DNA of 64,000 bases from Flavobacterium chryseum (GCF_004362015.1 NZ_SNWW01000001.1:419190-483189); one strand, 5' to 3'. Numbered from the stretch's first letter, positions 29,180 to 39,411 are shown. The notes: generated by a model not told the origin, from the letters alone. Made by a program: numbers and translations.

Positions 29180-30172
29180 TTATCTATTTAAAATTACAGC
29201 TGCTTCTTTTGCGAAGTAAGTTGAGATAATACTGGCACCTGCACGCTTAATGCAATATAGTTGCTCTATCATAATTTTATCGTGATCAAGCCATCCTCTT
29301 TCGGCTGCGGCCTTTACCATAGCGTACTCACCAGATACCTGGTAAACAGCAACCGGCACATGAACGGCATTTTTTACCTCACGAACAATGTCCAAATACG
29401 CCATTCCCGGTTTTACCATTACGATATCTGCACCTTCTTCAACATCTAATAATGCTTCGCGAATTCCTTCAATTCGGTTGGCATAATCCATTTGATAGGT
29501 CTTTTTATCTTTCGGAATATTTTGAGAATCTACCGGAGCAGAATCTAATGCATCACGAAACGGTCCGTAAAATGCAGAAGCATATTTGGCGCTGTAACTC
29601 ATGATCCCAACATTATGATGTCCGTTTTCTTCTAATGCTTTTCTAATCGCCAAAACCCTTCCGTCCATCATATCGCTTGGTGCAACGAAATCGGCTCCAG
29701 CCTCAGCATGGCTTAAACTCATTCGGGTTAAAGCATCGACAGTTGCGTCGTTTACCAATTGACCGTTTTCTATAATTCCGTCATGACCATAAATCGAATA
29801 CGGATCCAGCGCTACATCCGGCATAACAATCATTTCGGGAACAGCATCTTTGATAGCACGAATGGTTTGCTGCATCAATCCGTTTTTATTCCAGGCTTCA
29901 ACGCCTTTATTGTCTTTTAGATTTTCGCTTACTTTTACATAAATGTTTACCGCTTTTATTCCTAAATCCCAAGCTTCTTTAACTTCTCTAATCGTATTGT
30001 CTAACGAATGACGATAAATTCCAGGCATCGACGGAATGGCAACTTTTACATCTTTTCCTTCGGCCACAAACATCGGAAGCATAAAATCCTGTGGACTTAA
30101 ACTGGTTTCTCGAACTAAAGAACGAATAGATTCATTGGTTCTTAAACGACGGTTTCTTTGTAATGGGAACAT
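29180..30172 (-). CDS. hemB: Delta-aminolevulinic acid dehydratase (porphobilinogen synthase)
   Basis: Condenses two 5-aminolevulinate molecules to porphobilinogen in heme synthesis. At 330 residues it has the standard length. Visible signatures: N-terminal RLRTNESIRSLVRET, the ADFVAPSDMMDGRV region, a Schiff-base Lys in MVKPGMAYLD, and YQVSGEYAM. The absence of a DCxxCxC cluster suggests the magnesium- rather than zinc-dependent class. Co-directional with the rest of the heme genes. Confidence 0.97.
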   Translation of the reverse strand: MFPLQRNRRLRTNESIRSLVRETSLSPQDFMLPMFVAEGKDVKVAIPSMPGIYRHSLDNTIREVKEAWDLGIKAVNIYVKVSENLKDNKGVEAWNKNGLMQQTIRAIKDAVPEMIVMPDVALDPYSIYGHDGIIENGQLVNDATVDALTRMSLSHAEAGADFVAPSDMMDGRVLAIRKALEENGHHNVGIMSYSAKYASAFYGPFRDALDSAPVDSQNIPKDKKTYQMDYANRIEGIREALLDVEEGADIVMVKPGMAYLDIVREVKNAVHVPVAVYQVSGEYAMVKAAAERGWLDHDKIMIEQLYCIKRAGASIISTYFAKEAAVILNR

Positions 30173-30281
30173 TGTTTTAAATTTTAGATTTTAGAATGCA
30201 GATTTTAGATTTTCTGCAATCTTATTTTTATTAATTGATGATATATACTTTCGACTTTTCGACTTTAATCTTTCGACTAAA

Positions 30282-31184
30282 CTATGTAATTGAAGCTTCA
30301 TAAATCCCTTTAATTGTTGTATCTAGTTTAGTATTAAAATCCTCTTCAGATTGACTGGCAGAAAGTCCTTCAGATAATGCTCTTGAAAAACTGGCAATTA
30401 ATCCGTGATTCTGAGATAGTTTTTGATTGGCTTCTTCTTGGCCGTAACCGCCAGACAATGCCACAACACGCACAACATGCGGATCAGACATTAGTTCACT
30501 ATAAAAGTCATTCACTGTTGGAATGGACAGTTTCAGCATCACTTTTACATTTTTATCCAGTAAACTAAGTTGTTTCTTGATTTCTTCTTTCAGAATTTCC
30601 TCTGATTTTTCCTTATCTGCGCTGTAAATATCAACTTCAGGTTCAATTATTGGAATTAGTCCTTTTGCAAAGATTTGTTTACCAACTTCAAATTGCTGTT
30701 CAACTACTTCGCGAATTCCTGTACTATTCGCTTCTTTAATAACCGAACGCATCTTAGTTCCAAAAACATTTCGTTCTACCGCTCGGGTCAATAATTCATC
30801 TAGATTCGAAATTGGCTTCATCAATTGCACACCATTGGCAAGATCAGCAAGTCCTTTATCAACCTTTAAAAAAGGAACTATATTTTTCTTCTCCCACAAA
30901 TAGTCAGCAGTCCATTGTCCTTCAATTTTGCGGTCCATCGTATTTTCAAATAAAATAGCTCCCAGAATATATTTACTATCAAACGCAGCACTCTTAATAA
31001 TTCGAGTTCTCATTTCATGTACAAGAGTGTACATTTCCTCGTCATTTGTAAAGCTTGTTTCCAAAACGCCATATTGCGCTAAAGCCTTTGGCGTACTACC
31101 TCCGCTTTGATCTAAGGCAGCGATAAATCCTTTTCCGGAATGCATACGATGTAATTGTGCTATGTATCTCTCTCTATTTTCCAT
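30282..31184 (-). CDS. Class I fructose-bisphosphate aldolase
   Basis: A 300-residue Schiff-base aldolase that splits fructose 1,6-bisphosphate. Visible marks are [19 protein letters not shown], the [11 protein letters not shown] region, [14 protein letters not shown], the presumed catalytic Lys in KVMLKLSIP, and [12 protein letters not shown] near the end. Length is typical of the bacterial class I fructose aldolase (fda) group. It interrupts the series of heme genes, 109 bases upstream of hemB, with TTTTAGA and TTTCGACT words in the gap. Confidence 0.92.
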   Translation of the reverse strand: MENRERYIAQLHRMHSGKGFIAALDQSGGSTPKALAQYGVLETSFTNDEEMYTLVHEMRTRIIKSAAFDSKYILGAILFENTMDRKIEGQWTADYLWEKKNIVPFLKVDKGLADLANGVQLMKPISNLDELLTRAVERNVFGTKMRSVIKEANSTGIREVVEQQFEVGKQIFAKGLIPIIEPEVDIYSADKEKSEEILKEEIKKQLSLLDKNVKVMLKLSIPTVNDFYSELMSDPHVVRVVALSGGYGQEEANQKLSQNHGLIASFSRALSEGLSASQSEEDFNTKLDTTIKGIYEASIT

Positions 31185-31264
31185 AATAATAATTTTATTT
31201 ACTATAAATACTGTTTGAGTGTGAGCATTCAGCTCGTAACTAATAACTACTAATTTTAAAACTT

Positions 31265-32206
31265 TTAAAGCCCGGTTTTCTCATTTACTTTTTCATAAAT
31301 CTCTTTGACTTTACTTGGCGGATCAAATCGGTAACCAATACTAAATTTCACAGTTGATATATTATCATTCAGTCTTTCCGCTGCGGTGTCATTCTGAATG
31401 AAATTAAGCGTGTTTAAGCTCGCAAATGCAAAAAAACGATCTCTATTATACGCAAGCTTTAAATTTAGATCTAATTCGTATAAAGCTGAGGTATCGCCAT
31501 CGATATCATTAATTCCCGCTCCAAAGGCAATTCCCGCTCCAATCAAAATCCTGTCGTTAATTACAAAATTATAAAAATAGGAGGGTGCTAACGAAAAAAC
31601 GTAAATATCTCCGTTAGAAGAATTAGGCTCATTGTTCAAGTTTAAATTGGTATAATAAAATGAAAATGTCGGAATAAAACTTCCTGAACTCTTAGTCTGC
31701 CATTCATTTTGATTGACTAATGTTTTATAAGAGAATTTATCGTTGAAGATATACGAAGTAGTTCCTCCAATTTTTGTAGTTCGCATTCGCGGAAAATCTA
31801 CAGAAATGTTCTCTTCACTGGCATAAAAGCCTTTTTGATTGATAAAAGTGAAAGATTGCATCCACTTTTTATAATAAAAGCGAGTATTGAAACTAACTAA
31901 TTTAGAGTCTGAATTGTCTTTGTTTACATCAAAAAACTTCGGTGCAAAACCAAAACTAATATCAACAAACTTATAGCTGATACTTACGCCTAATTGTTCT
32001 TTTCGATTTGGATTAAGGTCAAGGTATTTTTTTTGTCCTTCTGAATCAAAACCAATCTGAAAATTATTTGAAGTATCCAGATAATAAATACTAGCGGTAA
32101 CTTTATCATCATATGATTTAAAATACGGATTTTGAAGCGAATCTTTCTGGGCAAAACACCCGAAAACGCTTGTAAAAAACGATATGTAAATCAGTTTTAG
32201 ATCCAT
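31265..32206 (-). CDS. DUF4421-family outer-membrane protein
   Basis: A 313-residue protein with a signal peptide ending GCFAQ, a start of the mature part [19 protein letters not shown], and [20 protein letters not shown], which I recognise as DUF4421, a Bacteroidota beta-barrel family of unknown function. Alternating aromatic strands continue to the C terminus, followed by a short coiled tail ([15 protein letters not shown]) that is unusual for a barrel. Confidence 0.75.
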   Translation of the reverse strand: MDLKLIYISFFTSVFGCFAQKDSLQNPYFKSYDDKVTASIYYLDTSNNFQIGFDSEGQKKYLDLNPNRKEQLGVSISYKFVDISFGFAPKFFDVNKDNSDSKLVSFNTRFYYKKWMQSFTFINQKGFYASEENISVDFPRMRTTKIGGTTSYIFNDKFSYKTLVNQNEWQTKSSGSFIPTFSFYYTNLNLNNEPNSSNGDIYVFSLAPSYFYNFVINDRILIGAGIAFGAGINDIDGDTSALYELDLNLKLAYNRDRFFAFASLNTLNFIQNDTAAERLNDNISTVKFSIGYRFDPPSKVKEIYEKVNEKTGL

Positions 32207-32310
32207 TTATTTTAATTTTTGAAACACAAACAGCATTTATAGACGTTTTTAAATAATCTCTAAATTACAAATTAAATCTATGTTTTAATATCAAATGTGG
32301 CTTAAGTGTT

Positions 32311-33213
32311 TTAAATCCAATCAATTGGATTTTCCAGCACATTCACTAATTTCTCTTCTTTGCTTCCTGCTTCTGCATGATGATCGTAAACCCATTGCAC
32401 ATGCGGAGGCAGACTCATCAAAATACTCTCAATTCTTCCGTTGGTTTTTAAACCGAACAAAGTGCCTTTGTCATGAACCAGATTAAACTCTACATAACGG
32501 CCACGACGGATTTCCTGCCACGTTCTGTTTTCTGCAGAATATTCCAGATTCTTTCTTCTTTCTACAATTGGCACATACGCATCAAGGAAACTATTACCAA
32601 CTTCAGAAACAAAATCGAACCAATTTTCCATAGACATTTGCTCATTTGCTTTGCAATAATCAAAGAATAAACCTCCAATTCCGCGAGCTTCATTTCTGTG
32701 AGCATTCCAGAAATAAGCATCACATTGTTTTTTATATTTTGGATAAAATTCCTCATTGTGCTTGTCACAAGCCGTTTTAGAGACTTGATGAAACAATGTT
32801 GCATCTTCCTCAAACAGATAATAAGGCGTTAAATCCTGTCCACCGCCAAACCATTGTTCAATTACTTTTCCGGATTCGTCGTACATTTCAAAATATCGCC
32901 AATTGGCATGCACAGTCGGAACCATTGGGTTTTTTGGGTGTAAAACCAAACTCAATCCACAGGCAAAAAAATCAGCTTCGCCAACACCAAACATCTTTTG
33001 CATTGCTTCAGGAAGTTTTCCGTGAACGGCAGAAATGTTGACACCGCCTTTTTCGAAAACAGAACCGTTTTCAATTACGCGCGTTCTTCCGCCACCGCCT
33101 TCCGGACGTTTCCAAAGATCTTCACGGAATTTTGTTGTTCCGTCAACAGCTTCTAATCCCGCGCAGATTTGGTCTTGTAGATTTTGTATGTAAGCGTAAA
33201 ATTTATCTTTCAT
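32311..33213 (-). CDS. hemF: Oxygen-dependent coproporphyrinogen III oxidase
   Basis: Oxidatively decarboxylates coproporphyrinogen III to protoporphyrinogen IX using O2. The 300-residue protein carries the family signatures GGGGRTRVIENG, VNISAVHG, NWRYFEMYD, WFGGGQDLTPYYL, EARGIGGLFFDY and EFNLVHDKGTLFGL. Length is standard. An aerobic hemF fits with the aerobic desaturase and cytochrome genes nearby; no hemN was seen in the window. Confidence 0.98.
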   Translation of the reverse strand: MKDKFYAYIQNLQDQICAGLEAVDGTTKFREDLWKRPEGGGGRTRVIENGSVFEKGGVNISAVHGKLPEAMQKMFGVGEADFFACGLSLVLHPKNPMVPTVHANWRYFEMYDESGKVIEQWFGGGQDLTPYYLFEEDATLFHQVSKTACDKHNEEFYPKYKKQCDAYFWNAHRNEARGIGGLFFDYCKANEQMSMENWFDFVSEVGNSFLDAYVPIVERRKNLEYSAENRTWQEIRRGRYVEFNLVHDKGTLFGLKTNGRIESILMSLPPHVQWVYDHHAEAGSKEEKLVNVLENPIDWI

Positions 33214-33225
33214 GTTAATTGATTT

Positions 33226-33588
33226 CTAGAAAAAAAGATCTTTGATAGTATTTAAATAAATGGATACAATCAATAAGATAAGAGGGTATAATACTAATTT
33301 ATAATATGAACTTTTATATTGAATATTTTTTGAATAAACTGAAATGGAAACCAGATATAATATCGTAACTATAATTATAAATATCGGATAAATAAAAGTC
33401 ATGTAGCCAGCAGCACAGGCTTGACTGGTTGTCATGTTTGCATTATTTGAAAAGAAATAAAATTTTACTAAAGTAAAAAGACAGTAATAGTAAAATCCAA
33501 AAAAAATGATTTTAAACAAAAATCTCATTATTGGAAAGCCTTGAAAAACAAGCACTGATACCCTATTAAATGCTAATTTATCCTTCAT
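33226..33588 (-). CDS. Unknown 120-residue polytopic membrane protein
   Basis: From ATG 33588 the product has about three hydrophobic helices (IMRFLFKIIFFGFYYYCLFT, FIYPIFIIIVTILYLVSI, YPLILLIVSIYL) and a short NMTTSQACAAGYM loop. I recognise no family. Its start codon lies inside the last codons of the upstream acetyltransferase gene (11-base overlap), so it is translationally coupled; a longer frame from 33651 is unlikely because it would overlap more. hemF begins 12 bases after its stop. Confidence 0.65.
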   Translation of the reverse strand: MKDKLAFNRVSVLVFQGFPIMRFLFKIIFFGFYYYCLFTLVKFYFFSNNANMTTSQACAAGYMTFIYPIFIIIVTILYLVSISVYSKNIQYKSSYYKLVLYPLILLIVSIYLNTIKDLFF

Positions 33589-34129
33589 GTTGATTGTATT
33601 CTGATTTAAGCAATCCGAAATAAACAGTGTTTTGCAATTCGCCATCACCATTTCTAAATTCGTCGCGTAAAATTCCTTCTTGTTTAAAATTGTATTTTAA
33701 TGCAATTCGCTGACTAGCAGTATTAATTTCTGAGGTGCAGATAAAAACCTTGTTCATTTTTAATTCGTTGAAACAAAAGTCAAGTGCGTGTGAAACCATT
33801 TTTGATGTGATTCCTTTTCCCTGAACATTCTCATCAGCAAAATACCCTAACTCACATTTTGAAATGCGGTAATCTATAGTTTTGATGCATAAATAGCCAA
33901 TCAAATCAGTGGTTTTGGTATCTCTAGCGTAAAAATAAAAGCCTTCCTTGTTTTTTTCTTTATCAACACTGAGTGCGAGAAAATCTTTTGCTTTTTTTAA
34001 AGAATCAGAATTAGCTAGCGTTACCGGAAATGTTTTTCCAATATGATTTCTATTCTTATCTATAAGCTTATAAAACTCTTCGGGAAGAATATTGTCAATC
34101 GTTTCTATTTTCCAATCCGTAAAACTCAT
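33578..34129 (-). CDS. GNAT acetyltransferase of the RimJ/RimL type
   Basis: A 183-residue GNAT protein with the RimJ/RimL-like pattern: LGYFADENVQGKGITSKMVSH (acetyl-CoA loop) and INTASQRIALKYNFKQEGILRD. Such enzymes acetylate N termini or small molecules; the target here is unknown. It is the middle of three small genes inserted between hemE and hemF, overlapping the membrane protein downstream. Confidence 0.88.
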   Translation of the reverse strand: MSFTDWKIETIDNILPEEFYKLIDKNRNHIGKTFPVTLANSDSLKKAKDFLALSVDKEKNKEGFYFYARDTKTTDLIGYLCIKTIDYRISKCELGYFADENVQGKGITSKMVSHALDFCFNELKMNKVFICTSEINTASQRIALKYNFKQEGILRDEFRNGDGELQNTVYFGLLKSEYNQHEG

Positions 34130-34133
34130 TTCG

Positions 34134-34511
34134 TTATTTGTTTTTGGCCGAAGCGATTTTAATATTTATTCCGAATGAAAAAATCTTGCTTTCCCGCTGA
34201 ATATATTCATAAAGTGCTAAAGCTTTCCCGTGAAAATCATAATTTTCTACTTTTGAAAAAGCAATTAAAAAATCAGCAAATTGCTCTAACTGATTAAAGT
34301 CTAAATGAGCACGAACTAATAAGGTTATTAATTCGTCATTATCATAATCGACCAAAGTCTGGATATTCAACCCAAATTCTTTTAGCTGATTTTCGATATC
34401 TAATTTTTCGTCGTTAGTCAACATTTTAGGCACAAAGTCGAGAGAGCGCAATGTTTTCAGGACATTGTCAATTCTGATGCTTTCGTCGTCTCTTAGGCCT
34501 TTGTTGAGCAT
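34134..34511 (-). CDS. Conserved hypothetical protein
   Basis: A 125-residue, probably helical cytosolic protein with no signal or membrane segment (starts MLNKGLRDDESIRIDNVLK, a repeated DNDELITLLVRAHLDFNQLE region). I do not recognise the family. It sits between hemE (65-base gap) and the GNAT gene (4-base gap), so it belongs to the heme transcription unit or starts a sub-unit of it. Confidence 0.7.
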   Translation of the reverse strand: MLNKGLRDDESIRIDNVLKTLRSLDFVPKMLTNDEKLDIENQLKEFGLNIQTLVDYDNDELITLLVRAHLDFNQLEQFADFLIAFSKVENYDFHGKALALYEYIQRESKIFSFGINIKIASAKNK

Positions 34512-34525
34512 AGTTTTAAGTTGTT

Positions 34526-34578
34526 AGTTTATGGTTGATTGTATTTATATCCAAACTATCAACCATAAATCATAAACT
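34526..34578. repeat. Imperfect inverted repeat at the hemE 3' end
   Basis: AGTTTATGGTTGAT (34526-34539) pairs with a right arm ATCAACCATAAATCATAAACT (34558-34578) that carries a 7-base insertion. It touches the hemE stop, so it may attenuate transcription between hemE and the three small genes. Confidence 0.6.
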
Positions 34579-35605
34579 ATTTTGCTTCGTATTCCTTAAC
34601 CGCGTCAATAAACGCTTTCGCGTGATCTACAGGAATATTTGGTAAAATTCCGTGACCTAAATTCACGATATATTTATCTTTTCCGAATTCGTTGATCATT
34701 TCGTGAACCATTTTCTTGATGGTTGGAATTGGAGAAAGCAATCTTGAAGGATCAAAGTTTCCTTGCAACGTAATGTTTCCACCAGACAAATAACGCGCAT
34801 TTCTAGCCGAACATGTCCAGTCTACACCAAGTGCCGAAGCTCTACTTTTTCCCATTTCGCCAAGAGCAAACCAACATCCTTTTCCGAAAACAATAACCGG
34901 CGCGTGATCAGCCAAAGCCTCCACGATCTGGTTGATGTATTTCCATGAAAATTCCTGATAATCAACCGGAGAAAGCATTCCTCCCCAAGAATCAAAAATC
35001 TGAACGGCATCAACTCCCGCTTTTACTTTTTCTTTTAAATATAAAATCGTCGTATCTGTAATTTTTTGCAATAAAGTATGCGCCGCAGCCGGGTTTGAAA
35101 AACAGAAACCTTTTGCAGTATCAAAACTTTTAGAACCTTTTCCTTCAACAGCGTAGCAGAAAATTGTCCAAGGCGAACCAGCAAAACCAATTAATGGCAC
35201 TTCGTCGTTCAGCATTTCTTTCGTCAATTTAATGGCATCCATTACATAACCTAAACTTTCCTGAATATCCGGAACGTAAACTCTGTGAACATCTGCCAAA
35301 GAACGAATAGGGTTTGGTAAAAACGGACCAAAATTCTCTTTCATCAAAACTTCAATTCCCATTGCCTGAGGCACAACTAAAATATCCGAGAATAAAATTG
35401 CTGCATCCGGAGCAATTCTGCGAATTGGCTGTACTGTGATTTCAGCAGCCAATTCTGGAGTCTGACAACGGGTGAAGAAATCGTATTTATCACGCAAAGC
35501 GATAAATTCCGGTAAATATCTTCCGGCCTGACGCATCATCCATACTGGCGGTCGTTGAACAGTTTCTCCTTTTAGTGCTTTTAAAAATAGGTCGTTTTTT
35601 AACAT
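34577..35605 (-). CDS. hemE: Uroporphyrinogen decarboxylase
   Basis: Removes four carboxyl groups from uroporphyrinogen III to give coproporphyrinogen III. The 342-residue protein shows the N-terminal signature [54 protein letters not shown] and the C-terminal [11 protein letters not shown]. Standard length; 50 bases downstream of hemD. Confidence 0.98.
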   Translation of the reverse strand: MLKNDLFLKALKGETVQRPPVWMMRQAGRYLPEFIALRDKYDFFTRCQTPELAAEITVQPIRRIAPDAAILFSDILVVPQAMGIEVLMKENFGPFLPNPIRSLADVHRVYVPDIQESLGYVMDAIKLTKEMLNDEVPLIGFAGSPWTIFCYAVEGKGSKSFDTAKGFCFSNPAAAHTLLQKITDTTILYLKEKVKAGVDAVQIFDSWGGMLSPVDYQEFSWKYINQIVEALADHAPVIVFGKGCWFALGEMGKSRASALGVDWTCSARNARYLSGGNITLQGNFDPSRLLSPIPTIKKMVHEMINEFGKDKYIVNLGHGILPNIPVDHAKAFIDAVKEYEAK

Positions 35606-35655
35606 GTTTTTTATTTTAGGTGCAAAGTCACAAAGTGACAGAGTTGCAAAGGTTT

Positions 35656-36321
35656 TTATTTATATTCTTCAATTACATCCTCAATTACATCTTCAACCGT
35701 TGGCTGATCTGCAATGATGATGTTTTTTGTGATTTTTTCTAAAGCTTCGGCAGTGGTTTCTCCAATGCAAAAGCATTTTTCTTTTTTAATTGTATTCTCT
35801 TTCAAATAACTTTCAACGCCAGACGGACTAAAAAATAAAATTCCATCAACGGCAGTTTTTATTTTTTGAGGCGTTAATGAAGTATCATAAACCTGAATTT
35901 CATTAAATTTTACGGCAGCATCTTTTAAAGCTTTTGGCAAAGTTTCTCTTCTAAGATTTCCGCTGAAAAATGTAAAAGTTTCAGCACGGTAAATCAAAGT
36001 GATAATTTCAGCTAAATCTGAAGCATAACCAGTATAAGCCACAACATTAAAACCGCTTTCTGATAAAAGAATCTTTGTTTTTAATCCAACACAAAAAACG
36101 TTTTTACTTTTTAATTGTTCCGATTTCGGACCTGATAAAACGCTGTGAACCGCATTCTGACTTGTGAAAATCAGATTTTCGTTGAGGTCTTTTAATTCGA
36201 AAGATTTATTTTGGGTTTGAATAAAATCAGCTTCAACAACTTCAATATTAGCTTTTACCAAAGCTTGTTTTTGTTCGCTTGATAGCTTTTTTGTGGATAA
36301 TATTTGAATTGATTTACTCAT
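35656..36321 (-). CDS. hemD: Uroporphyrinogen-III synthase
   Basis: Cyclises hydroxymethylbilane with inversion of ring D. The family is poorly conserved, but the 221-residue length, two-lobed pattern ([14 protein letters not shown], then VYDTSLTP and [23 protein letters not shown]) and position after hemC support it. Its ATG overlaps the end of the HNH gene by 8 bases. Confidence 0.92.
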   Translation of the reverse strand: MSKSIQILSTKKLSSEQKQALVKANIEVVEADFIQTQNKSFELKDLNENLIFTSQNAVHSVLSGPKSEQLKSKNVFCVGLKTKILLSESGFNVVAYTGYASDLAEIITLIYRAETFTFFSGNLRRETLPKALKDAAVKFNEIQVYDTSLTPQKIKTAVDGILFFSPSGVESYLKENTIKKEKCFCIGETTAEALEKITKNIIIADQPTVEDVIEDVIEEYK

Positions 36322-36907
36322 TGTTTTTTTCTTGTTTCATCTGATCTATTGCTTTTAACAATGCTCTTTTCCATTGATTAACATAATTGTCTTTTTCGTA
36401 ATCAGGGTTTTTGTTAGTTAATTCTAAAAAATAATATACCAAACCATCCCAATCCTTAAGTTTTCCTTTTTCAAATAGTTTCCATCCCAATTCTTCAGTT
36501 GTCCAACTTGCTTTTGCCGAATTACCAATCATAGAAGTTGTTACCCAATTGTTTTCATTATCTTCTCCATGTCTTGTTACTGGAATATAGTGATCAATAG
36601 TTGGAAATAAATCCCAATAGATGATATGTATTTCTGACCTTTTCCAATTTTTTTGATATTTAAAAATATCAGGAAACTCTATTGTTAATATTTTTATTAA
36701 TCCAGGAAATAGTAATTTATCACCTGAATATCGATCTACAAATCCATCTCTTAAAAAGATTTTACACATTTGATATTTAGAATATTGCCTTTTTTGAGTC
36801 AGATTATCCATAAAGGGATAATTTTCATTAGCAAAATCTACACAATCATTTTTTTTATCATCGAGTAATAATCCACAAATATTTTTTATCAATAAAGCTT
36901 TATCCAT
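36314..36907 (-). CDS. HNH-endonuclease-like protein embedded in the heme operon
   Basis: A 197-residue cytosolic protein. A central block FVDRYSGDKLLFPGLIKIL, the WDLFPTIDHYIPVTRHGED segment and NNWVTTSMIGNSAKASWTTE match a bacterial family I know as annotated HNH endonuclease (typical form IDRYSGxxLVFPG ... FPTIDHxxPVxRGGxDxxxNWVTTSM). The DH pair and the later Asn are the HNH-type residues. Its true substrate is unknown. It is fully knitted into the operon: 9 bases after hemC, 8-base overlap with hemD. Its codon use is more AT-rich than the hem genes, hinting at later insertion. Confidence 0.75.
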   Translation of the reverse strand: MDKALLIKNICGLLLDDKKNDCVDFANENYPFMDNLTQKRQYSKYQMCKIFLRDGFVDRYSGDKLLFPGLIKILTIEFPDIFKYQKNWKRSEIHIIYWDLFPTIDHYIPVTRHGEDNENNWVTTSMIGNSAKASWTTEELGWKLFEKGKLKDWDGLVYYFLELTNKNPDYEKDNYVNQWKRALLKAIDQMKQEKNNE

Positions 36908-36916
36908 AAAAAGCCA

Positions 36917-37840
36917 TTATTTTTTCAAACTTTCTTTAATAGATGCCATCAATTCGGTTCCGCCATTATTCAATATTTCCTGAGCTGAATGAAAACCTAA
37001 TTTTTTCCATTCTGAAATATCAACTGTTTTTTCAATTTCGAGTTTTTGTTTTCCATCAACAGAAAGTAAAACACCTTGAAAATGTAACGTGTCTTCGTCT
37101 TCATTATATTTCACCAAAGCCCCGATTGGCGCGGTACAACCGCCTTCCAGCGTTCTTAAAAACTGGCGTTCGATATACGTGCAAATTTCGGTTTCAATAT
37201 GATTCAATTGCGAAAGTGCATCAAGCGTAAAATTGTCATTTTCCATCGCCACAACAAGCATTGCTCCTTGTGCCGGCGCGGGAATCATCCAATCTAAATT
37301 AATATAATTTTCTGGTTTTATGTTGATGCGCTCCAAACCTGCAGCAGCAAAAACAGCTCCGTCCCAATTGTTGTCTTGTAATTTTTGCATGCGCGTGTTT
37401 ACGTTTCCACGTAAATCAACCACTGTATGATTTGGATATTTATTGAACCAAAGCGCCTGGCGACGTAAACTTCCGGTTGCAATTGTGCTTGGATTTGCAA
37501 AATCAGGATTTCCTTTGTGAACTAAAATATCCAAAACATTGGCTCTTTCTAAAACCGCCGCCTGAACAATTCCTTTTGGTAAAGCCGTTGGAACATCTTT
37601 CATGGAATGAACTGCAATGTCAATATCCCCATTAATCATGGCGATATCTAAGGTTTTTGTAAAAATTCCGGTAATGCCAAGTTCGTAAAGCGGTTTGTCA
37701 AGAATAATATCTCCAGTAGATTTTACCGCAACAATAGAAGTTTTATAACCTAAATCGTTTAGTTGTTTCTCCACATTATGTGCCTGCCAAAGTGCTAGTT
37801 CGCTATCGCGAGTTCCAATTCTGATTGTTTTTTCAGCCAT
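36917..37840 (-). CDS. hemC: Hydroxymethylbilane synthase (porphobilinogen deaminase)
   Basis: Polymerises four porphobilinogen units into hydroxymethylbilane. Signatures: RIGTRDSELALWQ, VHSMKDVPTALP, GSLRRQALW, DLRGNVNTRM, and the dipyrromethane-cofactor Cys in EGGCTAPIG. About 307 residues from ATG 37840; an ATG at 37858 is in frame but lies inside an intergenic inverted repeat, so the shorter start is preferred. Confidence 0.97.
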   Translation of the reverse strand: MAEKTIRIGTRDSELALWQAHNVEKQLNDLGYKTSIVAVKSTGDIILDKPLYELGITGIFTKTLDIAMINGDIDIAVHSMKDVPTALPKGIVQAAVLERANVLDILVHKGNPDFANPSTIATGSLRRQALWFNKYPNHTVVDLRGNVNTRMQKLQDNNWDGAVFAAAGLERINIKPENYINLDWMIPAPAQGAMLVVAMENDNFTLDALSQLNHIETEICTYIERQFLRTLEGGCTAPIGALVKYNEDEDTLHFQGVLLSVDGKQKLEIEKTVDISEWKKLGFHSAQEILNNGGTELMASIKESLKK

Positions 37841-37854
37841 TTTGTTGAATTTCA

Positions 37855-37919
37855 CCATATAAGTTATATAAGATAATTTAAGCAGTTTGCTTTTAAATGA
37901 ACTTATATAACTTATATGG
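37855..37919. repeat. Perfect 18-bp inverted repeat between hemA and hemC
   Basis: CCATATAAGTTATATAAG (37855-37872) and its exact complement (37902-37919) flank a 29-base spacer. The arms are made of TTATATAA words. It begins 14 bases after the hemA stop side and ends 15 bases before the hemC ATG, so a stem here could affect hemC expression. Confidence 0.9.
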
Positions 37920-37933
37920 TTTAAAATTTTATT

Positions 37934-39184
37934 TTAAGATGCTTTTATTTTAAAGACTTTTTCGATCCATTCGATGCTTTCATCCACCATGGTCTCGTCA
38001 TCTTTTAAATGATTTGCAAAATGTGTAGTGATTTTTTGAATGATTCTATTGCTGATGATCTCCGCTTGAGCCTCATTGAAATCAGTAATTTTCTTGCTTT
38101 GAAAGTTTAATTCTGAAGTTTTAATCGCGTTCAGTTTTTCTTTTAAAGCATTGATGGTTGGTGCGAATTTTCGACCTTTCATCCAAATTACAAATTCTTC
38201 TTTGATTTCTTCGATAATTGCTTCAGCAGCCGGAATATGTAATTTTCTGTTTTCCAGAGTTTCATCTGTCAATTGCGACAAATAATCCATGTGAATCAAC
38301 GTTACGCCTTCTAATTCCTCTACGTTTTCGTGAACATTTTTCGGAATAGATAAATCTAAAATCAACAAAGGTTTTTTAAGATTTAAAATTGCTTTGTCAA
38401 CCGTTGGGTTTTGCGCGCCTGTTGCCACAACGACAACATCTGCTTTTTGAAGTTCTAAGTGTAACTCAGAATAATCTTTAACAATCAAATTTAGTTTTCC
38501 GGCTAATTTCTCCGCCTTGTCTTTAGTTCGGTTAATTAAAGTAATGTGTTCGTTTTTAGTATGTTTTACTAAATTCTCGCAGGTATTTCTACCGATTTTT
38601 CCTGTTCCGAAAAGTAAAATATTTTTATTGCTGATATCTTCTACATTTTTCATAATGTATTGTACCGATGCAAATGAAACCGAAGTGGCACCAGAGCTAA
38701 TCTCCGTTTCATTTTTGATTCTTTTACTCGCCTGAATTACCGCATTTACCAATCTTTCCATAAAAGTATTGGCCAATCCCATTGATTTAGCGTGAGAAAA
38801 AGAAGTTTTTATTTGGGATATAATTTCAAAATCGCCAAGAATCTGACTGTCTAAACCAGTTCCTACGCGAAAAAGATGATTGATGGCTTCCTGATTTTTA
38901 TAAACAAAACCTACTTTCTGAAAAGCATCGACAGACCCGTTGCTGTTATCACAAATAAGTTTTATTAATTGAAAAGGGTGTTCTGCAAAACCGTAGATTT
39001 CGGTTCTGTTGCAGGTCGAAGTGACAATTAAACTTTCTATTCCTTCAGTTTTAGCTTGTTCCAGTAAACGTGTTTTCGCTACCGCATCCAAACTAAATTG
39101 ACCTCTTACCTCAGCATCAGCTTTTTTATAACTCAGACCAACTGAGTAAAAATAAAGGTGTTTCGGTACGTTATTGTTTTCCAT
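37934..39184 (-). CDS. hemA: Glutamyl-tRNA reductase
   Basis: Reduces glutamyl-tRNA(Glu) to glutamate-1-semialdehyde, the first step of C5 heme synthesis. The 416-residue protein has the catalytic Cys in STCNRTEIYG, VGTGLDSQILGDFEI, the NADPH fold LLFGTGKIGRNTCENL, and the C-terminal dimerisation helix. First gene of the minus-strand heme run, divergent from the AraC-type regulator. A TAATTTTG -7-like element lies at 39216-39209 on the minus strand. Confidence 0.98.
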   Translation of the reverse strand: MENNNVPKHLYFYSVGLSYKKADAEVRGQFSLDAVAKTRLLEQAKTEGIESLIVTSTCNRTEIYGFAEHPFQLIKLICDNSNGSVDAFQKVGFVYKNQEAINHLFRVGTGLDSQILGDFEIISQIKTSFSHAKSMGLANTFMERLVNAVIQASKRIKNETEISSGATSVSFASVQYIMKNVEDISNKNILLFGTGKIGRNTCENLVKHTKNEHITLINRTKDKAEKLAGKLNLIVKDYSELHLELQKADVVVVATGAQNPTVDKAILNLKKPLLILDLSIPKNVHENVEELEGVTLIHMDYLSQLTDETLENRKLHIPAAEAIIEEIKEEFVIWMKGRKFAPTINALKEKLNAIKTSELNFQSKKITDFNEAQAEIISNRIIQKITTHFANHLKDDETMVDESIEWIEKVFKIKAS

Positions 39185-39411
39185 AAATTCACTTTCCTAA
39201 AAGTGAGACAAAATTATCATTATAGAGTTTATAAAAGTAACGCTCAAAGTACTTTTTGTGTCGCTACATGTTTTTTTGTTTCTAATCGTCTGTTTTTATG
39301 CAAAAAGCATTATTTTTGTAGCAAAATCAACTTGTTCGAAATGATTTGTTTAGAGTGATTCTAAATAACATTTTTGATTTGTTCTGATTTTAGTTTCAAA
39401 AAAATATCGCT

